Translations under genes and position numbers: made by a program
Origin: Streptomyces fulvoviolaceus
Lineage (GTDB): Bacteria > Actinomycetota > Actinomycetes > Streptomycetales > Streptomycetaceae
Length of the DNA: 64,000 nt
NCBI RefSeq assembly: GCF_000718165.1
Contig: NZ_JOEY01000025.1
Span: 86,283-150,282 of the forward strand
Reading direction: 5' to 3'
Notes under the pieces: generated by a model
Told to the model about the DNA's origin: nothing
Seen by the model: only the letters and a program-made list of their open reading frames with translations
Database searches by the model: none
In this document: positions 34,656 to 43,569 of the stretch, one piece after another
How the letters are laid out: every line of letters begins with the position of its first letter
Position numbering within the stretch: position 1 is the stretch's first letter

Positions 34656-34690
34656 TAGACTACACGTCCAAAGGCTGGACTATAAGTCCA
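34656..34690. promoter_or_regulatory. tandem operator upstream of the YheO-type regulator
   Basis: TGGACTATAAGTCCA (34676-34690) is a perfect 15-base palindrome. A second copy, TAGACTACACGTCCA (34656-34670), repeats it with four changes and starts exactly 20 bases away, two helical turns. The palindrome contains a minus-strand TATAGT that could be the -10 of the regulator gene. Confidence 0.7.
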
Positions 34691-34736
34691 ATTCCGGCTC
34701 GATGCACCACCCGCCCCCCGAAGCCGTCCGGGGATC

Positions 34737-34765
34737 TTGACGGGCCGGATGTTACCGGTAACATC
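34737..34765 (+). promoter_or_regulatory. promoter with 18-base palindromic operator, beta-galactosidase operon
   Basis: A -35 TTGACG (34737-34742), 16-base spacer and -10 TAACAT (34759-34764) stand just before the MFS gene. The -10 lies inside the perfect palindrome GATGTTACCGGTAACATC (34748-34765). A LacI-type repressor, presumably the one at 40.3 kb, bound here would block the promoter. The predicted transcription start coincides with the ATG at 34773. Confidence 0.7.
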
Positions 34766-34772
34766 AACGTCC

Positions 34773-35942
34773 ATGTCATTGACGAAGGCACCCCCGCACA
34801 CCCCGGTCTTCAGCTCGTCCGCCGTGGTCGCCTCCTGCGTGGGCTTCGTCCTCATCGGTGCGCTCCAGGCCCTGTACGGTCCGGCCATCCCCGCCTTCCG
34901 CGCGGAGTTCGGTCTGTCGCCCTCGGCCGCGGGGCTCGGGCTGAGCGCCCACTTCGTCGGCGGAGTGGCCGGTGTGCTGCTGTTCGACCGGCTCTACGGA
35001 CGGATCGGCAACCGGCAGATCCTCGGCGCCTCGTACCTGCTCATGGCCATCGGCGCGGCGGGCTTCGCGCTGGCGCCGAACTGGCCGGCCGCACTGGCCG
35101 CGGCCCTGTTCGCCGGGCTCGGCTTCGGCGGCATCGACTACGGCCTCAACCAGCTGTTCGCGGTCGGCTTCGGCCACCGTTCGACCGCGATGCTGAACAT
35201 CCTCAACGCCCACTTCGGCGTGGGCGCGATCCTCGGCCCGGCGCTGATCGGCGCGGTCGGCTCGGCGCACTACCCGGCGGTCTTCCTCGCCTTCGCGCTC
35301 GCCAACCTGCCGCTGCTGCTGTGCCTGCGAGGCGTACGCGACCGGGTGCCCGGCCCGGGCGCCGGGGCCGAGGCCGCCGGCGGGCCGGTCCTCGCCCGCA
35401 GTCTGGGCTCGGTGCTCGCCGTGTTCGTCGCGCTCTACGTCCTGCACGTGGGCATCGAGGCGGGCGTCGGCGGATGGGAGCCCACCCATCTGGAGACGGT
35501 GGGATACGGCGCCGGGGTGGCTGCGACCGCCACCTCCGTCTACTGGCTGATGATGACCGTGGGCCGGTTCCTGGTCGCACCGATCGCGCTGCGCTTCTCG
35601 GCGCAGACCATCATCACGGTCTCCTGTGCGGGCATGACGGTGTGTCTGCTGCTGGCCTCCGTACGGGAGTTGGCACCGTACGCGTACGCCGGTGTCGGTC
35701 TCTTCATCGCGCCGATCTTCCCCACCGGGCTGCCCTGGCTGCACAAGGCCGCACCGCGGGCCCGGCGGGCCGGCGCGCTGGTCATCGCCGCCTCGATGAT
35801 CGGCGGGGTGGCCGCGGGACCGGCGCTCGGCAAGGCCATCGAGTGGTCCGGGATCCGTGCCGTACCGCTGCTGCTGTGCGGCGTGTCGGCACTGTGCCTG
35901 GCCGCCACGCTCTGGCTGATCCGCACCACGCGACCTCGCTGA
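34773..35942 (+). CDS. MFS sugar transporter, apparently leaderless
   Basis: A 389-residue major facilitator superfamily permease with about twelve hydrophobic helices. The loop DRLYGRIGNRQ after helix 2 is the family motif A equivalent, and FGVGAILGPALIG resembles motif C. The GIDYGLNQLF and LNAHFGVG segments recall FucP-like sugar:proton symporters. The ATG at 34773 is 9 bases downstream of a -10 hexamer and has no ribosome binding site, so the mRNA is probably leaderless. It is the first gene of a cluster with two GH35 enzymes and a LacI regulator and probably imports a galactoside. Confidence 0.85.
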   Translation: MSLTKAPPHTPVFSSSAVVASCVGFVLIGALQALYGPAIPAFRAEFGLSPSAAGLGLSAHFVGGVAGVLLFDRLYGRIGNRQILGASYLLMAIGAAGFALAPNWPAALAAALFAGLGFGGIDYGLNQLFAVGFGHRSTAMLNILNAHFGVGAILGPALIGAVGSAHYPAVFLAFALANLPLLLCLRGVRDRVPGPGAGAEAAGGPVLARSLGSVLAVFVALYVLHVGIEAGVGGWEPTHLETVGYGAGVAATATSVYWLMMTVGRFLVAPIALRFSAQTIITVSCAGMTVCLLLASVRELAPYAYAGVGLFIAPIFPTGLPWLHKAAPRARRAGALVIAASMIGGVAAGPALGKAIEWSGIRAVPLLLCGVSALCLAATLWLIRTTRPR

Positions 35943-36001
35943 ACCCACTCGACCCTCTCCAACAAGGCTCCGTACTCCGCACCCGAAGGGAAGCCCCCCG
36001 C

Positions 36002-37762
36002 ATGCCCGCACTGACGACGTCGTCCGACGGTTTCCTCCTGCACGGCGAGCCGTTCCGGATCATCTCCGGGGCCATGCACTACTTCCGGATCCATCCCGAC
36101 CAGTGGGCCGACCGGCTGCGCAAGGCCCGGCTCATGGGCCTCAACACCGTCGAGACGTACCTGCCGTGGAACCTGCACGAACCCGAGCCCGGCACGCTCG
36201 TCCTCGACGGCTTCCTCGACCTGCCCCGCTGGCTGCGGCTGGCCCAGGAGGAGGGCCTGCACGTCCTGCTGCGCCCGGGGCCGTTCATCTGCGCCGAGTG
36301 GGACGACGGCGGGCTGCCCGCATGGCTCGTGGCGGACCACGACATCCCGCTGCGCACCAGCGACCCCCGCTTCACGGCCGCGTTCGACCGCTACCTGGAG
36401 CAGCTGCTGCCGCCGCTGCGGCCCCACTTCGCCGCGAACGGCGGCCCGGTGATCGCCGTACAGGTGGAGAACGAGTACGGCGCGTACGGCGACGACACCG
36501 CGTACCTCAAGCATGTCGAGCAGGCTCTTCGCTCCCGTGGCGTCGAGGAGCTGCTGTTCACCTGCGACCAGGCCAACGCCGAGCACCTGGGCACCGGCAG
36601 CCTGCCCGGCACGCTCGCCACCGTCACCTTCGGCAGCCGCGTCGAGGAGAACCTGGCGGCGCTGCGCACGCACCAGCCCGAAGGCCCGCTGATGTGCGCC
36701 GAGTTCTGGATCGGCTGGTTCGACCACTGGGGCGGACCGCACCACACGCGGTCGGCGACCGACGCGGCGGCCGACCTGGACCGGCTGCTGAACGCCGGTG
36801 CCTCCGTCAACATCTACATGTTCCACGGCGGCACCAACTTCGGTTTCACCAACGGCGCCAACCACAAGCACGCCTACGAGCCCACCATCACGTCGTACGA
36901 CTACGACGCCGCGCTCACCGAGAGCGGCGACCCCGGCCCCAAGTACCACGCGTTCCGCGAGGTCATCGCCCGGCACGCACCGGTCCCCGACGAGCCGGCC
37001 CCTTCGAAGGGTCCCAAACTCCCGCTCACGGACGTGGACCTGGACCGTCGCGCACCGCTGCTGCCGTATGTCCGCGGGCTGGCCGGGGCCGTGCGTTCGG
37101 AGGACCCGTCGACGATGAACGAGCTCGGGGTGCACACGGGTTACGTGCTCTACCGCACCACCGTTCCCGCCTCGGGCGACGGTCTGCTGCACTTCGCGGG
37201 CGGCGTCGGCGACCGCGCCCAGGTCTTCGTGGACGGCGCCTCCGTCGGCGTACTGGAGCGGGAACGCCACGACGAGACGCTGCCCGTACGCGTGCCGCAC
37301 GCCGGCGCCGTGCTGGAGGTTCTCGTGGAGAACATGGGCGGGGTCAACTACGGACCGCGCATCGGCGCACCCAAGGGGCTGCTCGGTCCGGTGTCCTTCC
37401 AGGGGGACGCCCTGCACGGCTGGGAGTGCCGGGCCGTGCCCCTGGACGACCTGGACGCCGTGCCGTTCGGCCCGTCCGACGCCGCCACGGACGCCGTGCC
37501 CGCCTTCCATCGGGGCACCTTCGACGTGGACACCCCGGCCGACACCTTCCTCGCCCTGCCCGGCTGGACCAAGGGCCAGGCCTGGATCAACGGCTTCCAC
37601 CTCGGCCGCTACTGGAACCGCGGCCCGCAGCGCACCCTGTACGTACCCGGCCCGGTCCTGCGCCCTGGCCCCAACGAACTGGTCCTGCTGGAGCTGCACG
37701 CCACGACCGGCACCCGCGCCCAGCTGACCGACACTCCCGACCTCGGACCGGAGAACGACTGA
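36002..37762 (+). CDS. beta-galactosidase, GH35
   Basis: A 586-residue GH35 glycosidase that releases terminal beta-galactose. The TIM-barrel (to about residue 320) contains the acid/base Glu158 in VENEYGAYG and the nucleophile Glu234 in CAEFWIGWFDHWGG, with the MFHGGTNFGF motif after them. Two jelly-roll domains follow and end with GWTKGQAWINGFHLGRYW, typical of the family. No signal peptide is present, so it works on imported galactosides. The ATG at 36002 is preceded by GAAGGGA. The gene ends overlapping the next GH35-like gene (TGATG). Confidence 0.95.
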   Translation: MPALTTSSDGFLLHGEPFRIISGAMHYFRIHPDQWADRLRKARLMGLNTVETYLPWNLHEPEPGTLVLDGFLDLPRWLRLAQEEGLHVLLRPGPFICAEWDDGGLPAWLVADHDIPLRTSDPRFTAAFDRYLEQLLPPLRPHFAANGGPVIAVQVENEYGAYGDDTAYLKHVEQALRSRGVEELLFTCDQANAEHLGTGSLPGTLATVTFGSRVEENLAALRTHQPEGPLMCAEFWIGWFDHWGGPHHTRSATDAAADLDRLLNAGASVNIYMFHGGTNFGFTNGANHKHAYEPTITSYDYDAALTESGDPGPKYHAFREVIARHAPVPDEPAPSKGPKLPLTDVDLDRRAPLLPYVRGLAGAVRSEDPSTMNELGVHTGYVLYRTTVPASGDGLLHFAGGVGDRAQVFVDGASVGVLERERHDETLPVRVPHAGAVLEVLVENMGGVNYGPRIGAPKGLLGPVSFQGDALHGWECRAVPLDDLDAVPFGPSDAATDAVPAFHRGTFDVDTPADTFLALPGWTKGQAWINGFHLGRYWNRGPQRTLYVPGPVLRPGPNELVLLELHATTGTRAQLTDTPDLGPEND

Positions 37763-40152
37763 TGGCCCCGCACCGCCTGCGCACGACCTTCCCCGACGAT
37801 GCCCCGGTGGCCGGGCACCTGCCGTTCGCCGACGCCCCCGGGGTGCCCGACCCGATCGGGATCAACAGCCAGTGGCTCACGCGCGGCGGCCGCCCCTGGT
37901 TCCCGGTCTCCGGCGAGTTCCACTACTCCCGCTACCCGGCCGTGGAGTGGGAGGAGGAGCTGCTGAAGATGAAGGCGGGCGGGATCACCGCCGTCGCCAG
38001 CTACATCATCTGGATCCACCACGAGGAGATCGAGGGCCGCGTCCGCTTCGACGGCGACCGCGACCTGCGCCGCTTCGCCGAGCTGTGTGCCCGGCACGGC
38101 CTGGACTTCATCCCGCGCATCGGCCCCTGGTCCCACGCGGAGGCCCGCAACGGCGGCCTGCCCGACTGGCTGCTGACCCGCGACCTGACACCCCGCACCG
38201 ACGACCCGGCTTATCTGGCGGCCGTACGGCCGTGGTTCGCGGCGATCGCCGAACAGCTCCGCGGCCTCGACCGGGCGCACGGCGGCCCGATCGTGGCGAT
38301 CCAGATCGAGAACGAGCTCTACGACCAGCCCGGCCATCTGCTGACACTGAAGCGGATGGCTCAAGAGGCCGGTCTGAGCGCGCCCTTGTGGACCTCGACC
38401 GCATGGGGCGGTGTCCGGCTCCCGCCCGACGAACTGCTTCCGCTCTACGGCGGCTACACCGAGGCCTTCTGGACCGAGGCGGACGGCGGCTGGCCCGACA
38501 CCTGCCGCAAGCACTTCTTCTTCACCCACCAGCGCGACGACGAGGGCATCGGCGCCGACCTGAGGCCGGCCACCGTCCGCGGTGGCGAGCCCGACGCCCT
38601 CGCGGACCGATTCCCCTGGGCCACCTGCGAGTTGGGCGGCGGCATGGCGGTGTCGTACCACCGACGGCCGTATGTCGACCCCGACGACATCGGCGCGCTC
38701 GGCCTCACCAAGATCGGCTGCGGCTCGGTGTGGCAGGGCTTCTACATGTTCCACGGCGGCACGAACCCGTCCGGTGAGCTCACCACCCTCCAGGAGTCTC
38801 ACGCCACCGGCTATCCGAACGACGTACCGGTCCTGACGTACGACTTCCAGGCACCCCTCGGCGAGTACGGCCAGTACCGCCGGACCTACCACGAACTCCG
38901 GCTTCAACACCTGCTGTTGGCGGACTACGGGCATCTGATCGCGCCCATGTGGTCCGCACTGCCGGAACGGCGACCGGAGGGCCAGCACGACCGGGACACC
39001 CTGCGATGGGCCGTGCGCACCGACGGCGGTTCGGGGTTCCTGTTCGTCAACAACCACCAGCCGCACGAGCCGCTGCCGGACCACCCGGAAACCTCGTTCA
39101 CCGTCGAATTCCCCTCCTCGGACAGCGAGTTGGCTCTGCCGAGCACTCCCGTCACCATCCCGACCGGCGCCTACTTCTGCTGGCCGCTGCGTCTCGACGT
39201 GGCCGGGCTGCGGCTGGAGTGGGCCACCGCCCAGCCGGTGTGCACGGTCGAGGACGACGGCCGTACGGTCCTGGTGCTGGCCGCGACCGACGGCATCGCT
39301 CCCGAACTCGCCCTGGACGCGGCCACGGTGACGGCGGTCAACACTCCCTCGGGGAGTGTCACCCCGGTCGGCGACCGGCTGCTGGTGACCGGGCTGCGCC
39401 CCGGCACCGACGCCCTGGTCGAGGTGGACACCGCGGACGGCGGACGGGTCGGCCTGCTGGTCCTGGACGCGACCACGGCACGCACCGCCTACCGGGGTGT
39501 GGCCTGGGGCGCCGAGCGGCTGGTGCTGTGCGATGGCGGTGTCGTCTTCGACCAGGAGGAGGTACGACTGCACGGCTCGGGCGCGACGACCTCCTTCGCC
39601 GTGTTCCCCGCTCCGGAGCGGGTTCCGGTGGTGGACGGAGTGACGGTGGGCGCGCGGGCGGACGGGGTGTTCACGCAGTACCCGGTCCCGTCCGCGATCG
39701 CCGTCGACACGGGCGTCTCCGTCACGCTGGTGCGGTCCGCCGGGCCGGCACCCGAGACCGTGACGGGCGTGCAGAACCGGGCGAGTGCCCCGGAGGACAA
39801 GTACTTCGACACCGTGGCCGCCGAGTACCGCGTCGAGGTGCCGGACGACGTGCCGCCCGGGACGCTGCTGCGGCTGCACTGGAGCGGAGACGTGGCACGG
39901 GCGTACCTGGGCGACACGATCGTCGCCGACCAGTTCTACTCGGGACGCGTCTGGGACATCGGCCTCGACCGGCTGCCCGTCGGCGCCCTGCGCGCCGAGG
40001 GTCTGCGGCTGCGGGTGCTGCCCCTGCACGCGCAGGCGCCGGTCCATCTGCCGGAGCAGGCGGGCAGCTCCGGGGAGACGGCCGCCGTCACGCACGCCGA
40101 GTTGGTCACCGCCCGCTCCTGGTCGGTCCGGGCGGGCCGACCCGCCGCCTGA
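37762..40152 (+). CDS. second GH35-family glycosidase, multidomain
   Basis: A 796-residue protein with a GH35 barrel clearly different from the first. The barrel shows PVSGEFHYSRYP, the likely acid/base Glu185 in IQIENELYD and the likely nucleophile near Glu290 in TCELGGGM, then FYMFHGGTNPSGELTTLQES. The C-terminal 350 residues are beta-rich and include a PVPSAIAVDTG linker and a final jelly-roll. No signal peptide is present. It may act on a different linkage or aglycone than the first enzyme; beta-galactosidase or exo-glucosaminidase-like activity are both within the clan's range. It overlaps the first GH35 gene, so they are co-translated. Confidence 0.9.
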   Translation: MAPHRLRTTFPDDAPVAGHLPFADAPGVPDPIGINSQWLTRGGRPWFPVSGEFHYSRYPAVEWEEELLKMKAGGITAVASYIIWIHHEEIEGRVRFDGDRDLRRFAELCARHGLDFIPRIGPWSHAEARNGGLPDWLLTRDLTPRTDDPAYLAAVRPWFAAIAEQLRGLDRAHGGPIVAIQIENELYDQPGHLLTLKRMAQEAGLSAPLWTSTAWGGVRLPPDELLPLYGGYTEAFWTEADGGWPDTCRKHFFFTHQRDDEGIGADLRPATVRGGEPDALADRFPWATCELGGGMAVSYHRRPYVDPDDIGALGLTKIGCGSVWQGFYMFHGGTNPSGELTTLQESHATGYPNDVPVLTYDFQAPLGEYGQYRRTYHELRLQHLLLADYGHLIAPMWSALPERRPEGQHDRDTLRWAVRTDGGSGFLFVNNHQPHEPLPDHPETSFTVEFPSSDSELALPSTPVTIPTGAYFCWPLRLDVAGLRLEWATAQPVCTVEDDGRTVLVLAATDGIAPELALDAATVTAVNTPSGSVTPVGDRLLVTGLRPGTDALVEVDTADGGRVGLLVLDATTARTAYRGVAWGAERLVLCDGGVVFDQEEVRLHGSGATTSFAVFPAPERVPVVDGVTVGARADGVFTQYPVPSAIAVDTGVSVTLVRSAGPAPETVTGVQNRASAPEDKYFDTVAAEYRVEVPDDVPPGTLLRLHWSGDVARAYLGDTIVADQFYSGRVWDIGLDRLPVGALRAEGLRLRVLPLHAQAPVHLPEQAGSSGETAAVTHAELVTARSWSVRAGRPAA

Positions 40153-40155
40153 CCT

Positions 40156-40192
40156 GGTCCCGAGGGTCCGGTGCCCCCGGATCCTCGGGACC
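40156..40192 (+). terminator. hairpin between the GH35 genes and the LacI gene
   Basis: Arms GGTCCCGAGG (40156-40165) and CCTCGGGACC (40183-40192) form a 10-base stem with an inner CCGG pairing. It starts three bases after the stop. It could partly terminate before the regulator gene. Confidence 0.65.
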
Positions 40193-40282
40193 GTCCCGCC
40201 TATGCTGTGGTCCAGCCGGGCCGTCCTGCCGGCGGGACAGGCCCGCCGTACCCGCCGTATCGATGTCGAGGAAATCGCCACC

Positions 40283-41350
40283 ATGACCCGTAGCGCCGCC
40301 GAAGGAGCCGTCCCGAAGGGGCGCAGCAGGCGGAACTTCGCGGGTTCGCGTCCGGTGATGGACGACGTGGCCCGGCTGGCCGGTGTCTCCAAGCAGACCG
40401 TCTCGCGTGTGCTCAACGAGCATCCGTCCGTGCGTCCCGAGACCCGCGAGGGGGTCCTGGCAGCGATGCGGACGCTCGGCTACCGCCCGAGCCGCAGTGC
40501 CAGGTCGCTGGCCAGCGGCCGGACCCGGATGCTCGGCGTCATCTCCTTCGACGCCGCCCGCTACGGGCCGGCCGCCATCCTCACCGCGATCAACACCGCG
40601 GCCCAGGAGGCGGGCTACCTGGTCAGCTCCATCGCCCTCGACACGGCCGAGCACGACACCGTGGTCGAGGCCGTCGACCGGCTCTCGGCCGAGGGCGCGG
40701 ACGGGGTGATCGCCATCGCCCCGCAGCTGTGGGTGGGCAAGGCGCTCGCGGACACGCACCTCGACACCCCGCTGGTGGTGCTGGAGAACGGCTTCGACAC
40801 CGAGACCGAGCAGGTCACGGGCGATTCGCGGGCCGGCGCCCGCAAGGCCACCGAACACCTGCTGCAGCTCGGTCACTCGACCGTGTGGCACATCGCGGGC
40901 CCGAGCGGCTGGACCTCCGCCGACCACCGGCTGACCAGCTGGCGCTCGACGCTGGAGGCGGCCGGTGCGCAGATCCCCGAGCCACTGGTCGGCGACTGGA
41001 GCGCCGACTCCGGCTACCACCTGGGCCGCCGCCTGGCCCAGCGGGCGGACGTCACCGCGGTGTTCGTCTCCAACGACCAGATGGCCCTCGGCGTCCTGCA
41101 CGCCTTCCACGAAGCGGGCCGCTCCGTCCCCGGCGAGGTCAGCGTCGTCGGCTACGACGACATCCCGGAGGCCGCGCACCTGCTCCCGCCGCTGACCACG
41201 GTCCGCACGGACTTCGCGGAGATCGGCACCCGCTCCCTACGGCTGCTGCTGAACCGCATCGACGGTTCCGTCGAGCCGCCCCGGCCCGAGTCACTCGTCC
41301 CCGTCGACCTGGTCGTCCGGCGCAGCAGCGGCCCGGCGCCCGGCAGCTGA
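40283..41350 (+). CDS. LacI-family regulator of the beta-galactosidase cluster
   Basis: A 355-residue LacI/GalR-family repressor. A 25-residue basic N-terminal tail precedes the helix-turn-helix VMDDVARLAGVSKQTVSRVLN and the hinge RSLASGRTRMLG. The ligand domain has ASVVGYDD-like (VSVVGYDDIPEAA) and AVFVSNDQMALGVL motifs, close to GalR/CebR-type regulators of galactosides and cellobiose. The start ATG 40283 has only a weak GAGGAA site. The predicted operator is the 18-base palindrome before the MFS gene, 5.5 kb upstream. The gene is separated from the GH35 genes by a hairpin. Confidence 0.93.
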   Translation: MTRSAAEGAVPKGRSRRNFAGSRPVMDDVARLAGVSKQTVSRVLNEHPSVRPETREGVLAAMRTLGYRPSRSARSLASGRTRMLGVISFDAARYGPAAILTAINTAAQEAGYLVSSIALDTAEHDTVVEAVDRLSAEGADGVIAIAPQLWVGKALADTHLDTPLVVLENGFDTETEQVTGDSRAGARKATEHLLQLGHSTVWHIAGPSGWTSADHRLTSWRSTLEAAGAQIPEPLVGDWSADSGYHLGRRLAQRADVTAVFVSNDQMALGVLHAFHEAGRSVPGEVSVVGYDDIPEAAHLLPPLTTVRTDFAEIGTRSLRLLLNRIDGSVEPPRPESLVPVDLVVRRSSGPAPGS

Positions 41351-41455
41351 GGCGACCCGTCCGGCAAGCGGCTCAGTGCACCCTGCCCCCCGGCTTCAAC
41401 GAGGCCGAAGCAGGCGATCCGGACGGTGTCGCTGTGCCCCTGGACCAGGTCGGGC

Positions 41456-41486
41456 GGGGCCTTCCGTGACGGACGCGGAAGGCCCC
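41456..41486. terminator. bidirectional terminator between convergent operons
   Basis: An 11-base stem (GGGGCCTTCCG with CGGAAGGCCCC) around a 9-base loop lies between the LacI gene and the convergent oxidase gene. It can serve both. Confidence 0.8.
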
Positions 41487-41513
41487 TGGGCCGTCGCCGT
41501 TGCCTGGGCGGAC

Positions 41514-42806
41514 TCAGCTCAGGCGGTCCTTGGCCTTGTAGTAGGCGCCGCCGAACGGCAGGAACCAGGCAGTGCCGTTGTAGAAGGGGACGGGGACCTT
41601 GGGGAAGCCGAGGTCGCGCAGGGGGTTGGCCTCCGGCTTGCCGTCCATCATCTCGGCGACCGCGCGGCCCATGTAGGAGGCCATCTGGACGCCGTGGCCG
41701 CAGTACCCCATGGAGTAGTAGAGGCCCTTGGCCCCGTCGGCCTCGCCCGCGTGCGGGAGACGGTCCCAGGAGAAGCCGACCGTGCCGCCCCAGACGTAGT
41801 CGATCCGCACGTCGGACAGCTGCGGGAAGATCTCCGCCATCTCCCGCTTCAGGATGTCTCCGCTCTTGACGTCGGAGGCCGGGTTGGACGGGGCGAAGCG
41901 GGCCCGGCCGCCGAAGGCGAGACGGTTGTCGGGGGTAAGACGGAGGTAGTGGCCGATGTTCTTGGAGTCGACCACCAGGCGGGCCTTGGGGATCAGCTCG
42001 CGGGCACGCTCCTCCCCCAGCGGCTCGGTGACGATGATGAAGCTGCCGACGTTGATCAGCCGCTTGCGGAACCACGGCAGCGCCTTGTCGGTGTAGGCGT
42101 CGGTGGCGGCCATGACCTGCTGGGCGCGAATGGTGCCGTGCAGGGTCTCGACCAGGAATCCGCCGCCGGGGAGCCGGGTGAGGCCGGTGGCCGCGTTGCG
42201 CTCGTGGATCTCGGCGCCGGCTCGCTCGGCGGCGTCCGCGAGGCCGTGGACGTACTTGCCGACGTGCAGGGCGGCGCTCAGCGGATCGAGCAGGGCGCCG
42301 TGGTAGTAGTCCGAGCCGAGTTCCGACTTCAGCTCACCGCGGGAGAGCAGCGTGGTGTGGTGGTCGAAGTTCTCCGCCAGATCGCGCTGGGTGGCCTTCA
42401 TCGCCTCGAAGTGCTGCGGTTTGTAGGCCACTCCCAGCCGGCCGGCGCGATGGAAGTCGCAGTCGATCTGCTCCTTCTGCGTCAGCTCCTCGACGACGTC
42501 GACCGCCTCGCGGAAGGCGTCGTACAACTCACGGGCCCGTTCCTGGCCGTAGCGCTTGCGGGCCTCGCCGACACCGATGGTGATGCCCTGGGTGCACATG
42601 CTGCCGTTGCGGCCGGAGGCGCCCGAGCCGACCTTGTCCTTCTCGACGAGAACGACCCGGGCGCCCTTGCGCGCGGCGTGGTAGGCGGTGGACAGGCCGG
42701 TGAGGCCGCCGCCGACGACCACCACGTCCGCCTCGTCGGGCAGGTCCTTTCCCGAGCGGTCGGGCAGAGCGGGGGCGGTGTCGAGCCAGTAGGGGATCTG
42801 CTTCAT
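41514..42806 (-). CDS. FAD-dependent amine oxidase, gamma-glutamylputrescine oxidase-like
   Basis: A 430-residue FAD oxidoreductase of the DAO family, closest in layout to PuuB (gamma-glutamylputrescine oxidase). The dinucleotide motif is VVVVGGGLTGLSTAYHAARKG, with the SGASGRNGSM flavin loop after it and a C-terminal YSMGYCGHGVQMASYMGRAVAEMM FAD motif. PuuB-type enzymes oxidise a primary amine to an aldehyde, ammonia and peroxide. It is the last gene of the leftward operon, 29 bases after the HAD gene, and ends at the shared terminator. The aldehyde dehydrogenase of the same operon could take its product. Confidence 0.88.
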   Translation of the reverse strand: MKQIPYWLDTAPALPDRSGKDLPDEADVVVVGGGLTGLSTAYHAARKGARVVLVEKDKVGSGASGRNGSMCTQGITIGVGEARKRYGQERARELYDAFREAVDVVEELTQKEQIDCDFHRAGRLGVAYKPQHFEAMKATQRDLAENFDHHTTLLSRGELKSELGSDYYHGALLDPLSAALHVGKYVHGLADAAERAGAEIHERNAATGLTRLPGGGFLVETLHGTIRAQQVMAATDAYTDKALPWFRKRLINVGSFIIVTEPLGEERARELIPKARLVVDSKNIGHYLRLTPDNRLAFGGRARFAPSNPASDVKSGDILKREMAEIFPQLSDVRIDYVWGGTVGFSWDRLPHAGEADGAKGLYYSMGYCGHGVQMASYMGRAVAEMMDGKPEANPLRDLGFPKVPVPFYNGTAWFLPFGGAYYKAKDRLS

Positions 42807-42835
42807 GGCGTGCGTCCTCTGTTTCGTACGAAGGT

Positions 42836-43501
42836 TCAGCAGCCGAGCAGTGCCGGCAGGCCCGAGAGGTCGGGCAGCTCGTCGTAGTGCTGGTAGTCCG
42901 CGCTGCCGGGGCGGCCGTAGCGGTTGATCCACACGCGGCGCTTCAGGCCGAGGTCGCGGGTCGGGATGAGGTCGTACTCCCAGCCCTGGGCGGTGTGGAT
43001 GACCTGGGACGGCTCGACGCCCATCGTCTTGTACGCGTGCTCGAAGGTCTGGCGGTCCGGCTTGTACGCCCCCGCCTGCTCGGCGGTGATGACGTGGTCG
43101 AACTCGACGCCGATGTTCTCGACGTTCCGCGCGATCAGGCGGTCCTCGGTGTTCGAGATGATGGCGATCTCGTACTTGCTCTTCAACGCCCGCAGCGCGT
43201 CCGGGACTTCGGGGAACGGGCCGAAGGTGGGGACGGCTTCCACGAGTGCGTCGCCGTCGGATTCTCGGTACTCCAAGCCGTGCAGGCGCATGGCCATCTC
43301 CAGGCTGGAGTGCAGGACCTCGTGGTAGGGGCGGTACGCCTCCAGGACGGCTTGGAAGCGCATCACGCGGAAGTCGTCGAGGAACTCGTCGACGTCCAGG
43401 TTGTCCAGGTCAAGGCGGTCGGCGAGGACCTTCAGGGTGGTGGGGCCGAGCTGGAAGTCGATCAGGGTGCCGTAGGCGTCGAAGGTGACGATCTCTCGCA
43501 T
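42836..43501 (-). CDS. haloacid dehalogenase type II-like HAD hydrolase
   Basis: A 221-residue HAD-superfamily protein of the L-2-haloacid dehalogenase/HAD type II group. The nucleophile motif is FDAYGTL (Asp8), motif II is ISNTEDR, and the conserved Lys is in GAYKPDRQTF. A WINRYG strand after the GWEYDL loop is typical. True dehalogenases release halide from 2-haloacids; many relatives act on phosphates, so the reaction is open. Two tandem 21-base repeats lie just upstream of its start. It sits inside the amine operon, where a phosphatase or detoxifying role is possible. Confidence 0.85.
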   Translation of the reverse strand: MREIVTFDAYGTLIDFQLGPTTLKVLADRLDLDNLDVDEFLDDFRVMRFQAVLEAYRPYHEVLHSSLEMAMRLHGLEYRESDGDALVEAVPTFGPFPEVPDALRALKSKYEIAIISNTEDRLIARNVENIGVEFDHVITAEQAGAYKPDRQTFEHAYKTMGVEPSQVIHTAQGWEYDLIPTRDLGLKRRVWINRYGRPGSADYQHYDELPDLSGLPALLGC

Positions 43502-43518
43502 GAAGTTCAGCCTCGATT

Positions 43519-43563
43519 CGCGGGTTCTCAGGGGGAGTTTGCGCGGGTTCTCAGGGGGAGTTG
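43519..43563. repeat. tandem 21-base repeat between AKR and HAD genes
   Basis: Two perfect copies of a 21-base unit, with a 23-base period (43519-43539 and 43542-43562). In the mRNA sense the unit is C-rich and contains CTCCCCCTGAGAACCCGCG. A related C-rich triplet lies at 52396-52454 in the same operon. Confidence 0.85.
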
Positions 43564-43569
43564 AGAGCT

